Below, piece by piece: positions 22,890 through 36,200 of a stretch of 64,000 nt of DNA. The stretch spans positions 1,860,001-1,924,000 of the forward strand of contig OY756960.1 in NCBI GenBank assembly GCA_963580455.1. Reading direction: 5' to 3'. Below the pieces are notes generated by a model, which saw nothing but the letters and a program-made list of their open reading frames with translations, made no database searches and was not told the origin of the DNA. The stretch is from Euonymus europaeus. Lineage: Eukaryota; Streptophyta; Magnoliopsida; Celastrales; Celastraceae. The translations under genes and the position numbers were made by a program. Each line of letters starts with the position of its first letter. Position 1 is the first letter of the stretch.

Positions 22890-25137
22890 GTTTCTTTACA
22901 TAAACGGTTTTATGAATATCCGTTGACTCCGAGTTCTGAATTCGGTGATTTTTAGCTTGATTTCACACTATTTTTCGAGCTCTACAATCCTGGCGTTTTG
23001 GATATTGATTTCAGAACTCGTGGCTAGTAGGTCGCGTTTCACCTAGTTAGCCGCGAAATGTGGTTTCTTTACTTAAACGGTTTTATGAATATCTGTTGAC
23101 TCCGAGTTCTGAATTCTAAGATTTTTAGCTTGATTTCACACTAATTTTAAGCTCTACAATCCTGGCATTTCGGATTTTGATTTCAAAACTCGTGGCTAGT
23201 AGGTCTCGTTTCACCTAGTTAGCCGCGAAATGTGGTTTCTTTCCGTAAACGGTTTTATGAATATCCGTTGACTCCGAGTTCTGAATTCTGTGATTTTTAG
23301 CTTGATTTCACACTACTTTTGGAGCTCTACAATCTTGGATTGTCGGATTTTTATTTCAGAACTCGTGGCTAGTAGGTCTCGTTTCACCTAGTTAGCCGCA
23401 AAATGTGGTTTCTTTACTTAAACGGTTTTATGAATATCCGTTGACTCCGAGTTTTGAATTCTGTGATTTTTAGCTTGATTTCACACTATTTTTCGAGCTC
23501 TAAAATCCTGGCCTTTCGGTTTTTGATTTCAGAACTCGTGGCTAGTAGATATCGTTTCATCTAGTTTGCCGCGAAATGTGGTTTTTTTACGTAAACGGTT
23601 TTATGAATATCCGTTGACTCCGAGTTCTGAATTCGGTGATTTTTAGCTTGATTTCACACTACTTTTCGAGCTCTACAATCCTGGAATTTCGGATTTTGAT
23701 TTCAGAACTCGTGGCTAGTAGGTCTCGTTTCACCTAGTTGGCCGCGAAATGTGGTTTCTTTACGTAAACGGTTTTATGAATATCCGTTGACTCCGAGTTC
23801 TGAATTCGGTGATTTTTAGCTTGATTTCACACTACTTTCCGAGCTCCACAATGCTGGAATTTCGGATTTTGATTTCAGAACTCGTGGCTAGTAGGTCTCG
23901 TTTCACCTAGTTAGCCGCGAAATGTGGTTTCTTTACATAAACGGTTTTATGAATATCCGTTGACTCCGAGTTCTGAATTCGGTGATTTTTAGCTTGATTT
24001 CACACTACTTTTCGAGCTCTACAATGCTGGCATTTCGGATTTTGATTTCAGAACTCGTGGCTAGTAGGTCTCGTTCCACCTAGTTAGCCGCGAAATGTGG
24101 TTTCTTTACATAAACGGTTTTATTAATATCCCTTGACTCCGAGTTCTGAATTCGGTGATTTTTAGCTTGATTTCACACTATTTTTCGAGCTCTTCAATCC
24201 AGGCGTTGTGGATTTTGATTTCAGAACTCGTGGCTAGTAGGTCTCGTTTCACCTAGTTAGCCGCGAAATGTGGTTTCTTTACTTAAACGGTTTTGTGAAT
24301 ATCCGTTGACTTCGAGTTCTGCATTCTAAGATTTTTAGCTTGATTTCACACTACTTTTCGAGCTCTACAATGCTGGCATTTCGGATTTTGATTTCAGAAC
24401 TCGTGGCTAGTAGGTCTCGTTTCACCTAGTTAGCCGCGAGATGTGGTTTCTTTACATAAACGGTTTTATGAATATCCGTTGACTCCGAGTTCTGAATTCG
24501 GTGATTTTTAGCTTGATTTCACACTACTTTCCGAGCTCCACGATGCTGGAATTTCGGATTTTGATTTCAGAACTCGTGGCTAGTAGGTCTCGTTTCACCT
24601 AGTTAGCCGCGAAATGTGGTTTCTTTAGATAAACGGTTTTATTAATATCCGTTGACTCCGAGTTCTGAATTCGGTGATTTTTAGCTTGATTTCACACTAC
24701 TTTTCGAGCTCTACAATGCTGGCATTTCGTATTTTGATTTCAGAACTCGTGGCTAGTAGGTCTTGTTTCACCTAGTTAGCCGCGAAATGTGGTTTCTTTA
24801 CATAAACGGTTTTACGAATATCCCTTGACTCCGAGTTCTGAATTCGGTGATTTTTAGCTTGATTTCACACTATTTTTCGAGCTCTTCAATCCTGGCGTTG
24901 TGGATTTTGGTTTCAGAACTCGTGGCTAGTAGGTCTCGTTTCACCTAGTTAGCCGCGAAATGTGGTTTCTTTACTTAAACGGTTTTATGAATATCCGTTG
25001 ACTTCGAGTTCTGCATTCTAAGATTTTTAGCTTTATTTCACACTACTTTTCGAGCTCTACAATGCTGGCATTTCGGATTTTGATTTCAGAACTCGTGACT
25101 AGTAGGTCTCGTTTCACCTAGTTAGCCGCGAAATGTG
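22890..25137 (+). repeat. HOR A3, 13-monomer copy (2248 bp)
   Basis: Matches 20469 onward at an offset of 2421 bp until about 25040, where one monomer (the second ccaggcgttgtgg monomer, at about 22620-22800 in the previous copy) is missing. Many private variants are shared with the previous copy, such as cgttccacctag, gccgcgagatg, ccacgatgctgg and tttagataaacgg. Confidence 0.88.
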
Positions 25138-28100
25138 GTTTCTTTACATAAACGGTTTTATGAATATCCGTTGACTCCGAGTTCTGAATTCGGTGATTTT
25201 TGGCTTGATTTCACACTATTTTTCGAGCTCTACAATCTTGGATTGTCGGATTTTTATTTCAGAACTCGTGGCTAGTAGGTCCCGTTTCACCTAGTTAGCC
25301 GCAAAATGTGGTTTCTTTACGTAAACGGTTTTATGAATATCCGTTGACTCCGAGTTTTGAATTCTGTGATTTTTAGCTTGATTTCACACTATTTTTCGAG
25401 CTCTAAAATCCTGGCCTTTCGGTTTTTGATTTCAGAACTCGTGGCTAGTAGATATCGTTTCATCTAGTTTGCCGTGAAATGTGGTTTTTTTACGTAAACG
25501 GTTTGATGAATATCCGTTGACTCCGAGTTCTGAATTCGGTGATTTTTAGCTTGATTTCACACTACTTTTCGAGCTCTACAATCCTGGCATTTCGGATTTT
25601 GATTTCAGAACTCGTGGCTAGTAGGTCTCGTTTCACCTAGTTGGCCGCGAAATATGGTTTCTTTACGTAAACGGTTTTATGAATATCCATTGACTCCGAG
25701 TTCTGAATTCGGTGATTTTTAGCTTGATTTCACACTACTTTTTGATCTCTACAATCCTGGCATTTCGGATTTTTATTTCAGAACTCGTGGCTAGTAGGTC
25801 TTGTTTCACCTAGTTAGCCGCGAAATGTGGTTTTTTTACGTAAACGGTTTTATGAATATACGTTGACTCCGAGTTCTGAATTCGGTGATTTTTAGCTTGA
25901 TTTCACACTAATTTTTGAGCTGTACAATCCTGGCTTTTCGGATTTTTATTTCAGAACTCGTGGCTAGTAGGTCTCGTTTCACCTAGTTAGCCGCGAAATG
26001 TGGTTTCTTTCCGTAAACGGTTTTATGAATATCCGTTGACTCTGAGATTTGAATTCTGTGATTTTTAGCTTGATTTCACACTATTTTTCGAGCTCTAAAA
26101 TCCTGGCCTTTCGGTTTTTGATTTCAGAACTCGTGGCTAGTAGATATCGTTTCATCTAGTTTGCCGCGAAATGTGGTTTTTTTACGTAAACGGTTTTATG
26201 AATATCCGTTGACTCCGAGTTCTGAATTCGGTGATTTTTAGATTGATTTCACACTACTTTTCGAGCTCTACAATCCTGGAATTTCGGATTTTGATTTCAG
26301 AACTCGTGGCTAGTAGGTCTCGTTTCACCTAGTTGGCCGCGAAATGTGGTTTCTTTACGTAAACGGTTTTATGAATATCCGTTGACTCCGAGTTCTGAAT
26401 TCGGTGATTTTTAGCTTGATTTCACACTACTTTCCGAGCTCCACATTGCTGGCATTTCGGATTTTGATTTCAGAACTCGTGGCTAGTAGGTCTTGTTTCA
26501 CCTAGTTAGCCGCGAAATGTGGTTTCTTTACATAAACGGTTTTTTGAATATCCGTTGACTCCGAGTTCTGAATTCGGTGATTTTTAGCTTGATTTCACAC
26601 TACTTTTCGAGCTCTACAATGCTGGCATTTCGGATTTTGATTTCAGAACTCGTGGCTAGTAGGTCTCATTTCACCTAGTTAGCCGTGAAATGTGGTTTCT
26701 TTACATAAACGGTTTTATGAATATCCCTTGACTCCGAGTTCTGAATTCGGTGATTTTTAGCTTGATTTCACACTACTTTTCGAGCTTTACAATCCTGGCA
26801 TTTCGGTTATTCATTTCAGAACTGGTGGCTTGTAGGTCTCGTTTCACCTAGTTGGCCGCGAAATGTGGTTTCTTTACGTAAACGGTTTTATGAATATCCG
26901 TTGACTCCGAGTTCTGAATTCGGTGATTTTTAGCTTGATTTCACACTACTTTCCGAGCTCCACAATGCTGGCATTTCGGATTTTGATTTCAGATCTCGTG
27001 GCAAGTAGGTCTCGTTTCACCTAGTTAGCCGCGAAATGTGGTTTCTTTACGTAAACGGTTTTGTGAATATTCGTTGACTCCGATTTCTGAATTCTGTGAT
27101 TTTTAGCTTGATTTCACACTACTTTTCGAGCTCTACAATCCTGGCATTTCGGATTTTTATTTCAGAACTCGTGGCTAGTAGGTCTCGTTTCACCTAGTTA
27201 GCCGCGAAATGTGGTTTCTTTACGTAAACGGTTTTATGAATATACGTTGACTCCGAATTCTGAATTCGCTTATTTTTAGCTTGATTTCACACTAATTTTT
27301 GAGCTCTACAATCCTGGCGTGTCGGATTTTTATTTCAGAACTCGTGGCTAGTAGGTCTCGTTTCACCTAGTTAGCCGCGAAATGTGGTTTCTTTACGTAA
27401 ACGGTTTTATGAATATCCGTTGACTCCGAGTTCTGAATTCGTTGATTTTTAGCTTGATTTGACACTACTTTTCGAGCTCTACAATCTTGGCATTTCAGAT
27501 ATTGGTTTCCGAACTCGTGGCTAGTAGGTCTCGTTTCACCTAGTTAGCCGCGAAATGTGGTTTCTTTACGTAAACGGTTTTATGAATATTCGTTGACTCC
27601 GAGTTCTGAAATCTGTGATTTTTAGCTTGATTTCACACTACTTTTCGAGCTCTACAATCCTGGCATTTCGGATTTTGATTTCAGAACTCGTGGCTTGTAG
27701 GTCTCGTTTCACCTAGTTGGCCGCGAAATGTGGTTTCTTTACGTAAACGGTTTTATGAATATACGTTGACTCCGAGTTCTGAATTTGGTGATTTTTAGCT
27801 TGATTTCACACTACTTTTCGAGCTTTACAATCCTGGCATTTCGGTTATTCATTTCAGAACTCGTGGCTTGTAGGTCTCGTTTCACCTAGTTAGCCGCGAA
27901 ATATGGTTTCTTTACGTAAACGATTTTATGAATATCCTTCGGCTCCGAGTTCTGAATTCGTTGATTTTTACCTTGATTTGACACTACTTTTCGAGCTCTA
28001 CAATCTTGGCATTTCAGATATTGATTTCCGAACTCGTGGCTAGTAGGTCACGTTTCACCTAGTTAGCCGCGAAATGTGGTTTCTTTACGTAAACGGTTTT

Positions 28101-28769
28101 ATGAATATTCGTTGACTCCGAGTTCTGAATTCTGTGATTTTTAGCTTGATTTCACACTACTTTTCGAGCTCTACAATCCTGGCATTTCGGATTTTGATTT
28201 CAGAACTCGTGGCTTGTAGGTCTCGTTTCACCTAGTTGGCCGCGAAATGTGGTTTCTTTACGTAAACGGTTTTATGAATATTCGTTGACTCCGAGTTCTG
28301 AATTCTGTGATTTTTAGCTTGATTTCACACTACTTTTCGAGCTCTACAATCCTGGCATTTCGGATTTTGATTTCAGAACTCGTGGCTTGTAGGTCTCGTT
28401 TCACCTAGTTGGCCGCGAAATGTGGTTTCTTTACGTAAACGGTTTTATGAATATACATTGACTCCGAGTTCTGAATTCGGTGATTTTTAGCTTGATTTCA
28501 CACTACTTTTCGAGCTTTACAATCCTGGCATTTCGGTTATTCATTTCAGAACTCGTGGCTTGTAGGTCTCGTTTCACCTAGTTAGCCGCGAAATATGGTT
28601 TCTTTACGTAAACGATTTTATGAATATCCTTCGGCTCCGAGTTCTGAATTCGTTGATTTTTACCTTGATTTCACACTACTTTTTGAGCTCTACGATCATG
28701 GATTTTGGTTTTTAATTTCGAAACTTGTGGTAAGTAGGTCTTGTTTAACCTTGTTAGCCGCGAAATGTG
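25138..28769 (+). repeat. Mixed subfamily A zone leading to the A/B boundary
   Basis: The HOR A3 order restarts, but two monomers are skipped near 25230: gattttt(g)gcttg is followed directly by cttggattgtcgg. From about 26700 a local set of monomers with aactcgtggcttgtagg and cggttattcatttcag alternates, with short repeats. The last monomers, with aaatatggtttcttt, acgattttatg and atccttcggctcc, already show B-like features such as tttttaccttg. No gene is seen. Confidence 0.85.
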
Positions 28770-30049
28770 GTTTCTTTACGTAAACGGTTTTCTCAATATC
28801 CGTTGACTTCGAGTTCTGAATTCGGTGATTTTTTCGCTTGATTTCACACTACTTTTCGAGCTTTTCAATCCTGGCATTTTGGTTTGTGATTTCAGAACTC
28901 GTGGCTAGTAGGTCTCGTTTGACCTAGTTAGTCGCGAAATGTAGTTTCTTTACGTAAATGGTTTTCTCAATATCTGTTGACTCCGAGTTGTGAATTCGGT
29001 GATTTTTAGCTTGAATTCACTCTAATTTTCGAGCTCTAAAATCCCGGCATTTCGGTTTTTAATTTCAAAACTCGTGGCAATTAGGTCTCTTTTCACCTAG
29101 TTAGCCGCGAAATGTAGTTTATTTACGTAAATGGTTTTCTCAATATCTGTTGACTCCGAGTTCTGAATTCGGTGATTTTTTAGCTTGATTTCACACTACT
29201 TTTTGAGCTCTTCAATCCTGGCATTTCGGTTTTGGATTTCAGAACTCGGGGCTTGTAGTTCTCGTTTCACCAAGTTAGACGCGAAATGTGGTTTCTTTAC
29301 GTAAACGATTTTCGTAATATCTGTTGACTCCGAGTTATGAATTCGGTGATTTTTAGCTTGATTTCACACTACTTTTCGAGCTCTTCAATCCTGGTATTCG
29401 ATTTCTTATTTCCGAACTCGTGGCTAGTAGGTCTTGTTTCACATAGTTAGCCGCGAAATGTGGTTTCTTTAAGTAAACGGTTTTCTCAATATTCGGTGAG
29501 TCTGAGTTCTGAATTCGGTGACTTTTAGCTTAAATTCACTCTACTTTTTGAGCTCCTCAATCCTGGCATTTCGGTTTTTGATTTCAGAAATCGTGGCTAG
29601 TAGGTCTCGTTTCACCTAGTTAGTCGCGAAATGTGGTTTCTTTACGTAAACGATTTTCGAAATATACGTTGACTCCGAGTTCTGAATTCGGTGATTTGTA
29701 CCTTCATATCACACTACTTTTCGAGCTCATCAATCCTGGTGTATCGGTTTTTGATTTCAGAACTCGGGGCTAGTAGGTCTCGTTTCACCTAGTTTGGCGC
29801 AAAATGTGGGTTCTTTACGTAAACGGTTTTCTCAATATACGTTGACTACGAGTTCTGAATTCGGTGATTTTTAGCTTGATTTCACACTAATTTTCGATCT
29901 CTACAATCTTGATGTTTCGATTTTTCATTTCAGAACTCGTGGCTAGTAGGTCTCGTTTCACCTAGTTAGTCGCAAAATGTGGTTTCTTTACGTAAACGGT
30001 TTTCTAAATATACGCTGACTCCGAGTTCTGAATTCGGTGATTTTTAGCT

Positions 30050-30240
30050 TGATTTCACACTACTTTTCGAGCTTTACAATCCTGGCATTTCGGTTATTCA
30101 TTTCAGAACTCGTGGCTTGTAGGTCTCGTTTCACCTAGTTAGCCGCGAAATATGGTTTCTTTACGTAAACGATTTTATGAATATCCTTTGGCTCCGAGTT
30201 CTGAATTCGTTGATTTTTACCTTGATTTCACACTAATTTT
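30050..30240 (+). repeat. Subfamily A-like patch inside subfamily B
   Basis: About one monomer with cgagctttacaatcctgg, cggttattcatttcag, gtggcttgtagg, aaatatggtttcttt and acgattttatg. It matches 28511 onward at an offset of exactly 1557 bp (9 monomers). Immediately downstream, the sequence matches about 29030-29160 at an offset of 1211 bp (7 monomers). The patch therefore has two different parents. Confidence 0.8.
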
Positions 30241-33200
30241 CGAGCTCTAAAATCCCGGCATTTCGGTTTTTAATTTCAGAACTCGTGGAAAGTAGGTCTC
30301 TTTTCACCTAGTTTGCCGCGAAATGTAGTTTATTTACGTAAATGGTTTTCTCAATATCTGTTGACTCCGAGTTCTGAATTCGGTGATTTTTTGGCTTGAT
30401 TTCACACTACTTTTCGAGCTCTTCAATCCTGGCATTTCGGTTTTTGATTTCAGAACTCGGGGCTAGTAGTTCTCGTTTCACCAAGTTAGACGCGAAATGT
30501 GGTTTCTTTACGTAAACGATTTTCGTAATATCTGTTGACTCCGAGTTATGAATTCGGTGATTTTTAGCTTGATTTCACACTACTTTTCGAGCTCTTCAAT
30601 CCTGGCATTTCGATTTTTGATTTCAGAACTCGTGGCTAGTAGGTCTTGTTTCATCTAGTTAGCCGTGAAATGTTGTTTCTTTTGGTAAACGTTTTTTTGA
30701 ATATCCGTTGACTCCGAGTTCTGAATTCGGTGATTTTTAGCTTGATTTCACACTACTTTTCGAGCTCATCAATCCTGCCATTTTGGCTTTTTATTTCGGA
30801 ACTCGTGGCTAGTAAGTCTCGTTTCATCTAGTTAGTCGCGAAATGTGGTTTTTTTACGTAAACGGTTTTTTGAATATCCGTTGACTCCGAGTTCTGAATT
30901 CGGTGATTTTTACCTTGGTTTCACACTACTTTTCGAGCTCTTCAATCCAGGTATTTCGATTTTTGATTTCAGAACTCGTGGCTAGTAGGTCGTTTTTCAT
31001 CTACTTAGCCGCGAAATGTGGTTTCTTTACGTAAACGGTTTTTTGAATATCCGTTGATTCCGAGTTCTGAATTCGTTGATTTTTAGCTTGATTTCACACT
31101 ACTTTTCGAGCTCTTCAATCCTGGCATTTTGATTTTTGATTTCAGAACTCGTGGCTAGTATGTCTTGTTTCATCTACTTAGTTGCGAAATATAGTTTCTT
31201 TACGTAAACGGTTTTTTGAATATCCGTTGACTCCGAGTTCTGAATTTGGTGATTTTTAGCTTGATTTCACACTACTTTTCGAGCTCTTCAATCCTGCCAT
31301 TTCCATTTTTGATTTCAGATCTCGTGGCTAGTAGGTCTCGTTTCATCTAGTTAGTCGCGAGATGTGGTTTCTTTACGTAAACGATTTTTTGAATATCCGT
31401 TGACTACGAGTTCTGAATTCGGTGATTTTTACCTTGAATTCACTCTACTTTTCGAGCTCTACAATCCTGGGATTTCGATTTTTGATTTCAGAACTCGTGG
31501 CTAGTAGGTCTCGTTTCATATAGTTACCCGCGAAATTTGCTTTCTTTACGTAAACGGTTTTCTCAATATCCGTTGACTCCGAGTTCTGAATTCGGTGATT
31601 TTTAGCTTGATTTCACACTAATTTTCGAGCTCTTCAATCCTGGTATTTCGATTTTTGTTTTCAGAACTCGTGGCTAGTAGGTCTCGTTTGAGCTAGTTAG
31701 TAGCGAAATGTTGTTTCTTTACGTAAACGGTTTTCTCAATATCTGCCGACTCCGAGTTCTGAATTCGGTGATTTTAGCTTGATTTCACACTACTTTTCGA
31801 GCTCTACAATCCTGGAGTTTCGGTTTTTCATTTCAGAACTCGTGGCTAGTAGGTCTTGTTTCATCTAGTTAGCCGCGAAATGTTGTTTTTTTTTGGTAAA
31901 CGATTTTCTCAATATCCGTTGGCTCCGAGTTCTGAAATCGGTGATTTTTAGCTTGATTTCACACTACATTTTGAGCTCTTCAATCCTGGCATTTTGATTT
32001 TTGATTTCAGAACTCGTGGCTAGTAGGTCTTGTTTCATCTACTTAGTCGCGAAATGTGGTTTCTTTACGTAAACGGTTTTTTGAATATCCGTTGCTCCGA
32101 GTTCTGAATTCGGTGATTTTTAGCTTGATTTCAAACTACTTTTCGAGCTCTTCAATCCTGGCATTTCGATTTTTGATTTCAGAACTCGTGGCTAGTAGGT
32201 CTTGTTTCATCTAGTTAGCCGCGAAATGTTGTTTCTTTTGGTAAAAGGTTTTTTGAATATCCGCTGACTCCGAGTTCTGAATTCGGTGATTTTTAGCTTG
32301 ATTTCACACTACTTTTCGAGCTCTTCAATCCTGGTATTTTGGTTTTTTTATTTCAGAACTCGTGGCTAGTAGGTCTCGTTTCACCTAGTTAGTCCTGAAA
32401 TGTGGTTTCTTTACGTAAACGGTTTTCTCAATATCCGCTGACTCCGAGTTCTGAATTCTGTGATTTTTAGCTTGATTTCACACTACTTTTCGAGCTCTAA
32501 AATCCTGCCGTTTTGTTTTTTGATTTTCGAACTCGTGGCAAGTAGGTCTCCTTTCACCTAGTTAGCCGCGAAATATGGTTTCTTTATGTAAACGGATTTC
32601 TCAATATCCGTTGACTCCGAGTTCTGAATTCGGTGATTTTTAGCTTGAATTCACTCAACTTTTCGAGCTCTACAATCCCGGCATTTCGTTTTTTGATTTC
32701 AGAACTCGTGGAAAGTAGGTCTCGTTTCACCTAGTTAGTCGCAAAATGTGGTTTCTTTTCGTAAACGATTTTCTCAATATCTGCTGACTCCGAGTTCTGA
32801 ATTCGATGATTTTTAGCTTGATTTCACACTATTTTTCGATCTCTACAATCCTGCGTTTTGGTTGTTGATTTCAGAACTCGTGGCTAGTAGGTCTCGTTTC
32901 ATATAGTTACCCGCGAAATTTGCTTTCTTTACGTAAACGGTTTTCTCAATATCCGTTGAGTCCGAGTTCTGAATTCGGTGATTTTTAGCTTGATTTCACA
33001 CTAATTTTCGAGCTCTTCAATCCTGGTATTTCGATTTTTGTTTTCAGAACTCGTGGCTAGTAGGTCTCGTTTGAGCTAGTTAGTAGCGAAATGTTGTTTC
33101 TTTATGTAAACGGTTTTCTCAATATCTGCCGACTCCGAGTTCTGAATTCGGTGATTTTAGCTTGATTTCACACTACTTTTCGAGCTCTACAATCCTGGAG

Positions 33201-36200
33201 TTTCGGTTTTTCATTTCAGAACTCGTGGCTAGTAGGTCTTGTTTCATCTAGTTAGCCGCGAAATGTTGTTTTTTTTTTGTAAACGATTTTCTCAATATCC
33301 GTTGACTCCGAGTTCTGAATTCGGTGATTTTTAACTTGATTTCACACTACATTTTGAGCTCTTCAATCCTGGTATTTTGATTTTTGATTTCAGAACTCGT
33401 GGCTAGTAGGTCTTGTTTCATCTACTTAGTCGCGGATTGTGGTTTCTTTACGTAAACGGTTTTTTGAATATCCGTTGCTCCGAGTTCTGAATTAGGTGAT
33501 TTTTAGCTTGATTTCAAACTACTTTTCGAGCTCTTCAATCCTGGCATTTCGATTTTTTATTTCAGAACTCGTGGCTAGTAGGTCTTGTTTCATCTAGTTA
33601 GCCGCGAAATGTTGTTTCTTTTGGTAAAAGGTTTTTTGAATATCCGTTGACTCCGAGTTCTGAATTCGGTGATTTTTAGCATGATTTCACACTACTTTTC
33701 GAGCTCATCAATCCTGCCATTTTGGCTTTTTATTTCAGAACTCGTGGCTAGTAGGTCTCGTTTCATCTAGTTAGTCGCGAAATGTGGTTTCTTTACGTAA
33801 ACAGTTTTTTGAATATCCGTTGACTCCGAGTTCTGAATTCGGTGATTTTTACCTTGATTTCACACTACTTTTCGAGCTCTTCAATCCAGGTATTTTGATT
33901 TTTGATTTCAGAACTCGTGGCTAGTAGGTCTTTTTTCATCTACTTAGCAGCGAAATGTGGTTTCTTTACGTAAACGGTTTTTTGAATATCCGTTGATTCC
34001 GAGTTCTGAATTCGTTGATTTTTAGCTTGATTTCACACTACTTTTCGAGCTCTTCAATCCTGGCATTTTGATTTTTGATTTCAGAACTCGTGGCTAGTAT
34101 GTCTTGTTTCATCTACTTAGTCGCGAAATATAGTTCCTTTACGTAAACGGTTTTTTGAATATCCGTTGACTCCGAGTTCCGAATTTGGTGATTTTTAGCT
34201 TGATTTCACACTACTTTTCGAGCTCTTCAATCCTGCCATTTCGTTTTTTGATTTCAGAACTCGTGGCTGGTAGGTCTCGTTTCATCTAGTTAGTCGCGAA
34301 ATGTGGTTTCTTTACGTAAACAATTTTTTGAATATCCGTTGACTCCGAGTTCTGAATTCGGTGATTTTTACCTTGAATTCACTCTACTTTTCGAGCTCTA
34401 CAATCCCGGCATTTGGTTTTTTAATTTCAGAACTCGTGGCTAGTAAGTCTCGTTTCACCTAGTTAGTCGCAAAAATGTGGTTTCTTTACGTAAACGATTT
34501 TCTGAATATACGCTGACTCCGAGTTCTGAATTCGGTGATTTTTAGCTTGATTTCACAGTATTTTTTGATCTCTACAATCTTGACATTTCGGTTTTCGATT
34601 TCAGAACTCGTGGCAAGTAGGTCTCCTTTCACCTAGTTAGCCGTGAAATATGGTTTCTTTATGTAAACGGATTTCTCAATATCCGTTGACTCCGAGTTCT
34701 GAATTCGGTGATTTTTAGCTTGATTTCGCACTACTTCTCGATCTCTAAAATCCTGACATTTCGGATTTTTATTTCAGAACTCGTGGCTAGTAGGTCTCAT
34801 TTCATCTAGTTACCCGCGAAATGAGGTTTCTTTACGTAAACGGTTTTCTCAATATCCATTGACTCCGAGTTCTGAATTTGGTGATTTTTAGCTTGATTTC
34901 GCACTACTTTTCGATCTCTAAAATCCTGACGCTTTGGATTTTTATTTCAGAACTCATGGCTAGTAGGTCTCGTTTCATCTACTTATTCGCGAAATGTGGT
35001 TTCTTTACTAAACGGTTTTTTTCATATCCGTTGACTCCGAGTTTTGAATTCGGTGATTTTTACCTTGATTTCACACTACTTTTCGAGCTCTTCAATCTTG
35101 GTATTTCGATTTTTGATTTCAGAAGTCGTGGCTAGTAGGTCTTTTTTCATCTACTTAGCCGCGAAATATGGTTTCTTTACGTAAACGGTTATTTGAATAT
35201 CCGTTGACTCCGAGTTCTGAATATGGTGATTTTTAGCTTGATTTCACACTACTTTTCGAGCTCTTCAATCCTGGCATTTCGATTTTTGATTTCAGAACTC
35301 GTGGCTAGTATGTCTTGTTTTATCTACTTAGTCGCGAAATGTGGTTTCTTTACGTAAACGGTTTTCTGAATATACGTTGACTCCGAGTTCTGAATTCGGT
35401 GATTTTTAGCTTGATTTTATACTATTTTTCGAGCTCTTCAATCCTGGCATTTCGATTTTTGATTTCAGAACTCGTGGATAGTAGGTCTCATTTTACCTAG
35501 TAAGCCGCGAAATGTGGTTTCTTTATGTAAACGGTTTTTTGAATATCCGTTGACTCCGAGTTCTGAATTCAGTGATTTTTAGCTTGAATTCACTCTAATT
35601 TTCGAGCTCTACAATCCCGGAATTTTGGTTTTTGATTTCAGAACTCGGGGCAGGTAGGTCTCGTTTCACCTAGTTAGTCGCGAAATGTGGTTTCTTTACG
35701 TAAACGGTTTTTTGATCATCCGTTGACTCCGAGTTCTGAATTCGGTGATTTTTAGCTTGATTTCACACTACTTTTCGAGCTCTTCAATCCTGGCATTTTG
35801 ATTTTTGATTTCAGAACTCGTGGCTAGTATGTCTTGTTTCATCTACTTAGTCGCGAAATATGGTTTCTTTACGTAAACGGTTTTTTGAATATCCATTGAC
35901 TCCGAGTTCTGAATTTGGTGATTTTTAGCTTGATTTCACACTACCTTTCGAGCTCTTCAATCCTGCCATTTTGATTTTTGATTTCAGAACTCGTGGCTGG
36001 TAGGTCACGTTTCATCTAGTTAGTCGCGAAATGTGGTTTCTTTACGTAAACGATTTTTTGAATATCCGTTGACTCCGAGTTCTGAATTCGGTGATTTTTA
36101 CCTTGAATTCACTCTACTTTTTGAGCACTACAATCCCGGGATTTCAATTTTTTATTTCAGGAGTCGTGTCTAGTAGGTCTCGTTTCACCTAGTTAGTCGC

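Noticed and set aside
28595..28783. Short open reading frames of about 60-85 codons in the satellite (also near 34878, 36552, 38578 and 55759)
   Set aside because: Each spans one or two satellite monomers with the same translated motifs. They exist only where point changes remove the usual stops. 173 bp is not a multiple of 3, so no frame is maintained.
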